From positions 1 to 6,354 of the forward strand of contig CAUABY010000125.1 of NCBI GenBank assembly GCA_958427375.1: 6,354 nucleotides of DNA, written 5' to 3'. The DNA comes from an uncultured Eubacteriales bacterium. Its GTDB lineage: Bacteria > Bacillota > Clostridia > Oscillospirales > Oscillospiraceae. Below are positions 1 to 5,373 of this stretch, piece by piece. Positions within the stretch are counted from its first letter, which is position 1. The number at the start of each line of letters is the position of its first letter. The position numbers and the translations under genes are program-made. The notes beneath the pieces are model-generated. The model was not told where the DNA came from. It worked only from the letters and a program-made list of their open reading frames with translations, and ran no database searches.

Positions 1-2
1 AT

Positions 3-1352
3 TCAGCCGCCGTAATGCCCATTCTCTCTCAGCAGGGCATTGGTCTCATCCGCCATCTCTCCGAGGAACTTCCAGAGAGCATCATCATCTGTAAGAAGAT
101 TCTGATTTTCATAAGCGCCCAGCAGCCTGTCCGCCATCTTTACCATGATTTCCTGGAACTCATCAATCGCCACATAGGTGTACACCTTATCAAAGCTCTT
201 GAAGAAGGCTTCACGCTGGTCCACACCGGCAACGAGGGTGTCAACATCCAAGTCCTTGCGGGCCGGCTGGTAACCGCCCAAGTGGTGGAAATTAACCATG
301 CTCTCTTCGCTGTTGGCAAACTCAATGAACTTCCACGCGGCCTCTTCCCTGGCAGAGCTGCCATTATCCAGCACGTACCAAGACTTTGTGATTGCAATGT
401 TGGCATTGAACATGGGGAAAGTGCCGTATCTGAGCTCAGGATGCTTGGCAGCCTCAACGATGACGCTTGCCTCTCTCGCAAACATCGCCGTCTCCCCGGC
501 GATAAAGGCGCCGGTATCATGCTCCACCTCATAGTTGTCGGAGCCGTACTCATAGAGATTTCTCAGATAGAAGCGCATGGTGTCAAAGCCGGCCTGATTA
601 TTATATCCGGCAACATATTTGCCATCGCTGACCTCGTCAAGAAGCGTTCCGCCATACTGCATAAGGAGGACCCACCATTTCTCGCAGGTGCCGCTGTTTG
701 CGCCGGTAATGCGAAGGGATATGCCGGAATTGGTGAGCTTGCCGCTTGCATCACGCTTGGCAAGCTTGTCCGCAGTCTGAATCACTTCTTCCATGCTGGT
801 GGGGAGGATGGGCTCGCCGTTTGCGTCGACCAGACCCGCGTCCTCAAAGTACTGCATATTATAAAACCACGCGGCGTTGGAGAGCATGTGCGGTACGCAG
901 ACGACCTCACCGTCATAAGAGCATTCCTTTACAACAGCCTCATCGTATATTCCGCTTTTAACAAGCTCTTTGAGTTCATCGGGAACCTCTGCAAATTTAC
1001 CAGCACCGGCAAAAGAGTAGACATAGCTGGGGTTGATGGTGATCACATCTGCACAGGTACCTGCGGGAATAGCCGCGAACACCTTGGTCTCAAAGTCGGC
1101 AATCGGGAATGACGTCAGCTCAACCTTTATGTTGGGATTTTCAGCCTCAAAGGCCGGAACAAGCCAGTCAAACCATTCCTGCTGATCCGGATATCCGGAC
1201 CAAACGCTGATTGTTACGGTGTCATCCGCCGCCACTCCGCCTTCCGGCGCCGCGGCATTGTCAGCACTGGTTGTCGAAGATTTTGAACCTCCGCAGGCAC
1301 ACAGGCTGAAGGCCATAGCCAATGCCAAAATCAAGCAAAGTAGTTTTTTCAT
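3..1352 (-). CDS. ABC transporter sugar-binding lipoprotein (family 1 extracellular solute-binding protein)
   Basis: Probable substrate-binding lipoprotein of a carbohydrate ABC importer (CUT1 type), held on the outer face of the membrane, where it captures a sugar and delivers it to the permeases. The 449 residues begin with MKK, a hydrophobic stretch and a lipobox L17-C18-A19-C20, so cleavage and lipidation at C20 are expected. A Ser/Thr/Ala-rich linker (about 23-45) follows. The mature part has family 1 hallmarks: TISVWSG near 47, FEAENPNIKVE near 68, WFYNMQYFEDAGL at 162-174, PTSMEEV near 184, FIAGETAMF at 283-291 and GGYQPARKD near 359. Length is usual for the family. The ATG at 1352 has an AAGGAG site about 7 nt upstream and lies 12 nt after the preceding gene's stop, so it is the third gene of the ROK-led operon. 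No permease or ATPase is visible; they would lie past the left edge. The sugar cannot be read from the sequence. Family is fairly certain, substrate unknown. Confidence 0.93.
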   Translation of the reverse strand: MKKLLCLILALAMAFSLCACGGSKSSTTSADNAAAPEGGVAADDTVTISVWSGYPDQQEWFDWLVPAFEAENPNIKVELTSFPIADFETKVFAAIPAGTCADVITINPSYVYSFAGAGKFAEVPDELKELVKSGIYDEAVVKECSYDGEVVCVPHMLSNAAWFYNMQYFEDAGLVDANGEPILPTSMEEVIQTADKLAKRDASGKLTNSGISLRITGANSGTCEKWWVLLMQYGGTLLDEVSDGKYVAGYNNQAGFDTMRFYLRNLYEYGSDNYEVEHDTGAFIAGETAMFAREASVIVEAAKHPELRYGTFPMFNANIAITKSWYVLDNGSSAREEAAWKFIEFANSEESMVNFHHLGGYQPARKDLDVDTLVAGVDQREAFFKSFDKVYTYVAIDEFQEIMVKMADRLLGAYENQNLLTDDDALWKFLGEMADETNALLRENGHYGG

Positions 1353-1364
1353 TTTTTCTCCTTC

Positions 1365-2246
1365 CTATTTTTGTTCTGTATTCATACAGGTACGCGCGCA
1401 TATACCTGACGAATTCGGTGATGAAAAGGAATTCCAAATTCCCCTCACGTGCTCAACCGCCTGAAAGACGCCTGCTTCACCATTTTTTGAATCCTCCTCA
1501 ATGGAGATGAGGCCGGTGAAGGAACGGTCATGCAGGACCTTCAACACGTCTTTTATCGGGCATATCCCCGCTCCGAGCGCGGTATGCACTGTTGTTCTGT
1601 CACTTATTGTGTCCGCAATATGGACAGAAACCACACTGTCATATATCTCTTCCAGAAAACTTACAGCATCAATTCCACATCCGGTTGCGTTTGCGCTGTC
1701 AAAATTAATCCCCGCACCGATTTGATTCAGCCGCTCCTTAAGTTTCCGGAACACCTTAACATCGTGAGAAAAATCATCATAAATCCACGCACTTGGAAAG
1801 CCATGGTTTTCCACGCCCAAAATCACACCGTATTCCGCGGCCGTCTCCGCCGCCCTGCTCAGCCCCTCGCTTATGTAGTCAAGCCCCTGCTCAAGCTCAA
1901 GGCCGGGGTGAGCCTGACCGCCCGTCACGCGGACATAGCCCGCGCCCATTTCGGAAGCCAAGGCAATATCATACCGCAGATAATCCAATTCGCGCTTTCT
2001 CTGCATGCTGTCCGGATTCGTCAAATCCGAATGCGTGCCTATGGAGCCGACCCGTATGCCGATTGAATCCAGAAGATATTTCTGCTGCCGCAGGTAGGCG
2101 GGCATATGATTTCTGAATGCCCAGTTGGGAAAATCCACATATGAAAGGCCATATTTTTTCCCCATCTTTGCCCACTGCTCCGCAGTCATTTCCCCGGATG
2201 ACAGGAGGGAGAAAAAGGATACCGGCAAGACACTAAGCTGCTCCAT
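1365..2246 (-). CDS. Sugar phosphate isomerase/epimerase family protein (xylose isomerase-like TIM barrel)
   Basis: Cytoplasmic TIM-barrel protein of the AP-endonuclease 2/xylose-isomerase-like superfamily, which interconverts sugars, keto-sugars or their derivatives using a divalent metal. The 293 residues show the expected metal-ligand series at strand ends: E146 (GVENHG), D183 (INFDSAN), H209 (SVHIADT) and E250 (ISIEED). Earlier barrel strands include VGSIGTHSDL near 66 and GYVRVTGGQAHPG near 103. The ATG at 2246 has a TAAGGAGA site whose TAA is the stop codon of the ROK gene, so translation is probably coupled. The last 20 or so residues, after WNSF near 271, are Ser/Cys-containing and look like a non-conserved tail. 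Sitting between a ROK regulator and a sugar-binding protein, it probably processes the imported sugar or its derivative. The exact reaction (isomerase, epimerase, or inosose/keto-sugar dehydratase-like) cannot be assigned. Confidence 0.88.
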   Translation of the reverse strand: MEQLSVLPVSFFSLLSSGEMTAEQWAKMGKKYGLSYVDFPNWAFRNHMPAYLRQQKYLLDSIGIRVGSIGTHSDLTNPDSMQRKRELDYLRYDIALASEMGAGYVRVTGGQAHPGLELEQGLDYISEGLSRAAETAAEYGVILGVENHGFPSAWIYDDFSHDVKVFRKLKERLNQIGAGINFDSANATGCGIDAVSFLEEIYDSVVSVHIADTISDRTTVHTALGAGICPIKDVLKVLHDRSFTGLISIEEDSKNGEAGVFQAVEHVRGIWNSFSSPNSSGICARTCMNTEQK

Positions 2247-2257
2247 ATTAATTCTCC

Positions 2258-3424
2258 TTAGAAAAAGGCGATTTTTCCCTGATAGAACTCCTCAACAACT
2301 ATGGCGGCCGCGGATCTGAGGTTGATGGAATCAATCTGCTCCGTCACAACTATTTTGGAGTTGAACACATTTCTTAAAATATGGCGTACAGACACATTTT
2401 CCCCAATCAGCGCAAGGAGAAGGCTTGGTCTGTAAGATATATCGCCAGCAAGCGCAATGGCCTCCGGCTCAAAAATATTGCACAGGTTTACAATGCCGGT
2501 GGAAATATACTCGGCCTCCTGCCTTAACGCCTGAATGGCAGCAGCATTTCCGTCATAGGCCGCGTTGACAACCTCTTCCCACGAGCTCATATGCAGCTGG
2601 GAATACTGCTTCAAAATGGACGGAATGGAGGCATACATATCCAGACAGCCGTAATTGCCGCATTCACAGCGTTCGCCGTCATGCTTTATGCTCATATGTC
2701 CAAATTCATTGCCGAATTTGCCGAAGCCGCTCAGCACCTCATCCTTATACACGATGGCGCCGCCCACGGATTCATCAACTTTAAAGAAAATGAAGCTGTT
2801 GAATTCTTTGCACTTACCGTATAGCTTTTCATATACGGCCCGCGCGTTGCTTCTGTTTTCAATGAAACACTTCCACGGCAATATGGACTCAAGTATCTTT
2901 ACAATTTCAATTTCATGCCATACCGAGGTCTGTCTGATGACTTTCCCCGCTTCCACATCCACCGGGCCGCTGACGCAGATTCCCACACCAAGCACCTTTT
3001 CACTGGGAATTCCTTCTTTTCCCACCAAGGTGGCAATATCATTCGCAATTTTTATCAGCTGAGCGGAGGACGCAAAATTCTCGTCATAGTCCTTGCTTTC
3101 CAAATACAGCAGCTTTCCGTCAAAATCAAAAAGGCCTATTCCATACATCTGGCTTTTCAAATGTATGCCAATCACGTACGCGGCGTCGGAGCAGATTCTC
3201 AAGTCCAACGCTTTTCTGCCCGTGCCGTTTTTGGATTTCCCTGTCTCCTCAACAACGCCCCGCTGAAGTAAATCATCAATAATAATCGTAACGGCAGAGC
3301 GGGAAAGCCCCGTCATTTTCGCAAGCCTTGCTCTGGAACAGGGCTCCTTGCGGAGGATATTCAGGATTAACAGGACGTTCGACGCACGCATGTCTATAAG
3401 GTTTGTAGCTTTCTCAGTATTCAC
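2258..3424 (-). CDS. ROK-family transcriptional regulator (NagC/XylR type)
   Basis: Sugar-responsive transcription factor, probably a repressor of its own operon. The 388 residues have an N-terminal winged helix-turn-helix (about 14-75; helices around CSRARLAKMTGLSRSAVT, then a wing near GTGRK) followed by a ROK sugar-binding domain. The ROK zinc signature is complete: H243 in GNEFGH and C253, C255, C260 in CECGNYGC. The position that carries the catalytic Asp in ROK sugar kinases (N-D in the END motif) reads E189-N190-R191, and there is no DxGGT phosphate loop, so this is a regulator, not a kinase. The start is GTG at 3424, chosen because a strong AAAGGAG lies 7-8 nt upstream (about 3432-3438). 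It is first in the operon and sits directly downstream of the 3457-3495 palindrome, its likely binding site. The inducer is unknown; XylR-like xylose sensing is possible given the xylose-isomerase-like neighbour, but unproven. Confidence 0.93.
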   Translation of the reverse strand: MNTEKATNLIDMRASNVLLILNILRKEPCSRARLAKMTGLSRSAVTIIIDDLLQRGVVEETGKSKNGTGRKALDLRICSDAAYVIGIHLKSQMYGIGLFDFDGKLLYLESKDYDENFASSAQLIKIANDIATLVGKEGIPSEKVLGVGICVSGPVDVEAGKVIRQTSVWHEIEIVKILESILPWKCFIENRSNARAVYEKLYGKCKEFNSFIFFKVDESVGGAIVYKDEVLSGFGKFGNEFGHMSIKHDGERCECGNYGCLDMYASIPSILKQYSQLHMSSWEEVVNAAYDGNAAAIQALRQEAEYISTGIVNLCNIFEPEAIALAGDISYRPSLLLALIGENVSVRHILRNVFNSKIVVTEQIDSINLRSAAAIVVEEFYQGKIAFF

Positions 3425-3444
3425 GGCTATGCTCCTTTGCTTAT

Positions 3445-3473
3445 AATATATATTATATAAACTAATTTGTCAA
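3445..3473 (-). promoter_or_regulatory. Probable promoter of the ROK/sugar operon
   Basis: Reading the minus strand, a perfect TTGACA at 3473-3468 is followed after 17 nt by TATATT at 3450-3445. The -35 box lies inside the inner end of the palindrome's left arm, so a bound dimer would block polymerase. Transcription from this -10 would begin close to 3438, giving a very short leader that starts at the Shine-Dalgarno. A perfect TATAAT also exists at 3457-3452 but has only a poor -35 (AAAACT). The region is extremely AT-rich, so the exact -10 is uncertain. Confidence 0.6.
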
Positions 3474-3495
3474 CAGTTTTGACAAATTAGTTTAT
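3457..3495. promoter_or_regulatory. Perfect 17-bp inverted repeat, probable ROK operator
   Basis: Left arm 3457-3473 (ATAAACTAATTTGTCAA) and right arm 3479-3495 are exact reverse complements, separated by the 5-nt spacer CAGTT. The AAACTAA...TTAGTTT core resembles the AT-rich palindromes bound by XylR/ROK repressors of Firmicutes. Its position, 33 nt upstream of the ROK start codon and over the -35 box, fits autoregulation of the operon. A partial echo of the outer half-site (AAGTTTATT, 3508-3516) lies about 20 bp, two helical turns, to the right and may be a weak auxiliary site. Confidence 0.8.
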
Positions 3496-3506
3496 TAACA
3501 TAACAT
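3479..3506 (+). promoter_or_regulatory. Possible divergent promoter in the operator
   Basis: Because the palindrome is symmetric, a second TTGACA stands on the plus strand at 3479-3484. It is followed after 16 nt by TAACAT at 3501-3506, which matches four of six -10 positions. If active it would fire rightward into the non-coding gap and would also be covered by the ROK protein. No gene with a convincing start follows it directly. The call is weak because the -10 is poor and the TTGACA exists automatically by symmetry. Confidence 0.3.
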
Positions 3507-3624
3507 TAAGTTTATTCGCTTGCCAAAGTATACCACAATTAAAACATATTGGCTACAAAATTCATGCGTTTTTAGTGAAATTTATTTGTTTTTTCGTTCA
3601 GCGAATGAACAAACAATTGTCTGT

Positions 3625-3652
3625 GGCGTGGTTCAAAATGACGAACCACGCC
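3625..3652. repeat. Perfect 10-bp inverted repeat (hairpin)
   Basis: GGCGTGGTTC at 3625-3634 pairs exactly with GAACCACGCC at 3643-3652 around the 8-nt loop AAAATGAC. It is GC-rich in an otherwise AT-rich stretch and would fold strongly in RNA from either strand. There is no T run immediately after it on either strand, so it is not a classical intrinsic terminator. It could be part of an interspersed palindromic element or a structured leader; function unknown. Confidence 0.7.
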
Positions 3653-3673
3653 CTCAGTAATTTATTATTAACG

Positions 3674-3763
3674 CCGCGTCATCCCGCTTTGCGAGGCTCT
3701 CCCCCTGCTGGCTCATATATTTTATATATACAGGGAGGCGCACAGGCTGACGCGCGGTTTTTT
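3674..3763 (+). terminator. Long imperfect stem-loop with T6 tail (possible terminator or palindromic element)
   Basis: Outer arms CGCGTCA (3675-3681) and TGACGCG (3748-3754) are complementary. An alternative register pairs CCGCG with CGCGG. Internal pairings continue with TGCG (3690-3693) against CGCA (3739-3742) and CTCCCCCTG (3699-3707) against CAGGGAG (3731-3737, two bulged C), leaving an AT-rich loop of about 23 nt. Six T follow at 3758-3763, so a rightward transcript could terminate here. At nearly 90 nt it is longer than a usual terminator and may instead be a dispersed palindromic repeat. Confidence 0.4.
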
Positions 3764-3840
3764 CTGTCACGGTCAAATGATACGGAGGCTTGCTTAGCGC
3801 AGGCTTAAAAAGTGATTAAATGTTTGTAAACACACGGACT

Positions 3841-3875
3841 TTCAGCTTACGTTCAGCAAGTGGAGGTATTATAAT
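3841..3875 (+). promoter_or_regulatory. Promoter of the two-component relic with tandem TTCAGC boxes
   Basis: A consensus TATAAT lies at 3870-3875. The -35 region (about 3847-3852, TTACGT) is poor, but it is overlapped by two direct repeats TTCAGC at 3841-3846 and 3852-3857, exactly 11 bp apart. Tandem repeats one helical turn apart over a weak -35 are the usual layout for OmpR/PhoB-family regulators that activate their own genes. Start of transcription near 3882 would leave a leader of about 34 nt before the ATG at 3916. A GGAGG at 3862-3866 with an ATG at 3874 could give a longer in-frame start, but that would place the ATG inside the -10 box. Confidence 0.55.
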
Positions 3876-3915
3876 GGCAAAACACAGCCGCGGGCTTATT
3901 AGGAGAGACTTGAAA

Positions 3916-4356
3916 ATGAAAATACTGATTATTGAGGGTGAAAAGCTTTTGGCCGATTCCCTGCGCAGGCTTTTGACACACAAGGGCTTCAGCGTGGAGT
4001 GCGTATACGACAGCGAGGACGGCACGGCCTATGCCCCTGACTTTTGATACTCGACGTGATGACGCCGAAAATTGACGGCTTTGAGGTTGCGCGCAGGGTG
4101 AAAATCAGCCGCTGCGGGGTGTCGATTCTGATGCTGACGGCGTGCTCAGAGCTTGGAGACCGCATCAGGGGGCTGAACACCGGGGCAGACTACTACCTGA
4201 CAAAGCCCTTTGACTCGCGCGAGCTTTTAACCTGCATAAACGCGCTTCTCCGCCGCCAAGGGAGGGAGGTAAACGGATTGACGATGGGAAACACCTCGTT
4301 CGACCTCTCCTCCTGCACGCTGCTCCGCGGCGATGAGACTGTGCGGCTCTCGGCGC
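3916..4356 (+). pseudogene. OmpR-family response regulator, frameshifted and truncated
   Basis: Remnant of the DNA-binding partner of a two-component system. Reading begins at ATG 3916 with the receiver-type start MKILIIEGEK (AGGAG at 3901-3905; an in-frame ATG exists at 3874) and stops at 4045-4047 after about 43 codons. Receiver homology resumes in another frame at about 4041 with LLILDVMTPKIDGFEVARRV, containing the phospho-acceptor Asp (codon 4053-4055), the switch Thr (LMLTA, 4137-4139) and the conserved Lys (LTKPF, 4203-4205). Compared with the usual spacing between the acidic pocket and phospho-Asp in this family, about 13 nt seem missing at the break. The usual second acidic residue of the pocket (E-D-E) is Gly (codon 3937-3939). 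After the linker (LLRRQGREVNGL) and the first strands of the winged helix (to VRLSAR), homology ends abruptly near 4355, where kinase sequence begins in a different frame. The recognition helix is absent. It cannot make a working regulator as it stands. Confidence 0.88.
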
Positions 4357-5144
4357 GCTGTGCATTTTCGCCTTTCCGGGTATAAGCGTGCTGCTCGCAC
4401 GCTGGATGGTGAAGCCCGTGGACACGGCGTGGCAGAAGCAGCGGCAGTTCGTATCCGACGCTTCGCACGAGCTGAAAACCCCGCTCGCCGTAATTATGAC
4501 AAACGCCGAGCTTTTACAGAGCGCGGACAGCACCGGGGCGGACAGGCGGCAGTTTTCCGAAAGCATACTCACCATTTCGCGCCAGATGCGCGCGCTCGTG
4601 GAGTGGCTGCTGGAGCTTGCGCGCGTGGAGAGCGGCGAAAAGCGCGCGGAGCTCATCCCGCTCGACTTCAGCCAGCTCACAGAGAGGGCGCTTCTGCCCT
4701 TTGAGCCGCTGTTTTTTGAAAAGGAGCTGACACTTGCAAGTGAGATTCAGCCTGAAATTACTGTGGCCGGAAACGCACAGCAGCTATCTCAGCTTCTCGG
4801 CATTCTGCTTGACAACGCGCAGAAATACGCCCTGCCGCAAAGTGAGGTGCGCCTCAGCCTGCGCGCGGTGAATTCGCGCCGCTGTTGCCTAAGCGTGTCA
4901 AACGCGGCGGAGGAGATATCTCCTGAGCAGCTTGAAAACCTCTTCACGCGCTTTTACCGCGTTGACAGCGCGCTCGCGCGACGGGAGCTTCGGCTTGGGG
5001 CTTTCAATAGCGGAGGGCATAATTCAGGCGCACCGCGGGAAAATCCGCGCCGAATGGGCGGACGGGCGCATCAGCTTTATCGCCGAGCTGCCCACGAAGC
5101 AGAGCGCCAAGCCCGGCGCGGGGCTGATGATTATAAAAAACTAA
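4355..5144 (+). pseudogene. Sensor histidine kinase, 5'-deleted and frameshifted
   Basis: Remnant of the membrane sensor kinase that would phosphorylate the adjacent regulator. The first recognisable part is the end of a second membrane helix (ALCIFAFPGISVLLARWM, from about 4355) leading to the dimerisation/phospho-acceptor H-box FVSDASHELKTPL, with His at codon 4466-4468. There follow the DHp second helix (ILTISRQMRALVEWLLELARVESG), the N-box ILLDNAQKYA (4801-4830) and the F-box region LFTRFYRVDSA. The frame then breaks near 4976-4980, and the G2 box GSFGLGLSIAEGI continues in another frame to the TAA at 5142-5144. The break fits loss of one CG pair from a CG run. The first membrane helix and the extracytoplasmic sensor are absent, lost in the same deletion that removed the regulator's DNA-binding domain. 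There is no start codon or ribosome site suitable for the remaining part. What the system sensed cannot be told. Confidence 0.87.
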
Positions 5145-5157
5145 TAATTAAAATTTC

Positions 5158-5192
5158 AACCCCCACACGGTAAATGAAGCCGTGTGGGGGTT
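5158..5192. terminator. Strong hairpin terminator between convergent units
   Basis: AACCCCCACACGG (5158-5170) pairs over 13 bp with CCGTGTGGGGGTT (5180-5192) around a 9-nt loop. A short T tract follows on the plus strand (TTTAAGCTTT), and on the minus strand the downstream sequence is also T-rich (GAAATTTTAATTA). It begins 14 nt after the kinase relic's stop and lies 12 nt beyond the stop of the small protein on the other strand, so it probably serves both directions. Confidence 0.85.
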
Positions 5193-5204
5193 TAAGCTTT
5201 AAAT

Positions 5205-5354
5205 TCACTTTTTCTTATCACAATGCGCGCTGCCGCGCGAGCGGCAGTCGGCGCAGTTACCGGTACAGCCGCCGCCTTTTTTGCGGACATGGCGCAGGGC
5301 TAAGACAACGCAGGCCGCGACAAGGGCTATGATTAAAACATCAACAAGGTTCAT
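5205..5354 (-). CDS. FeoB-associated Cys-rich membrane protein (49 aa)
   Basis: Small single-pass membrane protein of the FeoB-associated Cys-rich type, found downstream of feoB in many Firmicutes and thought to assist ferrous iron uptake, though its precise role is not established. The 49 residues begin MNLVDVLIIALVAACVVLAL, one membrane helix (about 3-20), then the basic segment RHVRKK. A short cytoplasmic tail holds the Cys cluster C-T-G-N-C-A-D-C (30-37) and a last Cys at 45 before a terminal KKK. The CxxxCxxC spacing is characteristic of the family. ATG at 5354 was chosen because it gives the canonical short N-terminus; the ribosome site is weak, so coupling to feoB, whose stop is 19 nt upstream, is likely. 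It is the last gene before the shared terminator. Confidence 0.88.
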   Translation of the reverse strand: MNLVDVLIIALVAACVVLALRHVRKKGGGCTGNCADCRSRGSAHCDKKK

Positions 5355-5373
5355 ATTCGCACACTACCAAAAA

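Larger units (their letters stand above)
3425..3915. other. Long non-coding region between the sugar operon and the two-component relic
   Basis: No credible coding region is seen in these 491 bases. A 77-codon open stretch at 3575-3808 (+) has no ribosome site and no recognisable protein character. The left part (3440-3620) is very AT-rich and holds the operator and promoter. The middle (3620-3770) holds a perfect 10-bp hairpin and a long imperfect stem-loop with a T6 tail. The right end (3841-3915) holds the promoter and leader of the response-regulator relic. A small imperfect hairpin, GTTCA at 3596-3600 with TGAAC at 3606-3610, lies between. No tRNA, T-box or riboswitch consensus was recognised. 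Confidence 0.7.

Noticed and set aside
15..1112. 365-codon open frame opposite the sugar-binding lipoprotein
   Set aside because: It is antisense to a clear lipoprotein gene with a signal peptide and family motifs, has no ribosome site and no recognisable domain.
1530..2066. 178-codon open frame opposite the TIM-barrel gene
   Set aside because: Antisense shadow of a gene with intact metal-ligand motifs; no start signals.
2403..2420. 18-nt exact repeat also found at 5723-5740
   Set aside because: Both copies lie in genes on the minus strand and encode the same LLALIG-type residues (ROK and FeoB); probably chance plus shared codon use, not a repeat element.
3596..3610. Short hairpin GTTCA/TGAAC as an intrinsic terminator
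   Set aside because: Only 5 bp perfect, and no adequate T run follows on either strand.
3575..3808. 77-codon open frame on the plus strand in the intergenic region
   Set aside because: No ribosome binding site, low-complexity AT-rich start, and it runs through the stem-loop region; nothing protein-like is seen.
3874..3915. Upstream ATG at 3874 as the response regulator start
   Set aside because: It has a GGAGG seven bases upstream and is in frame, but the added residues do not resemble a receiver start and the ATG overlaps the TATAAT; 3916 gives the canonical MKILIIE start with its own AGGAG.
4388..5173. A complete 261-residue histidine kinase starting at GTG 4388
   Set aside because: The start lies inside a membrane helix, has no ribosome site, and the frame loses kinase homology before the G2 box, so it is part of a pseudogene.
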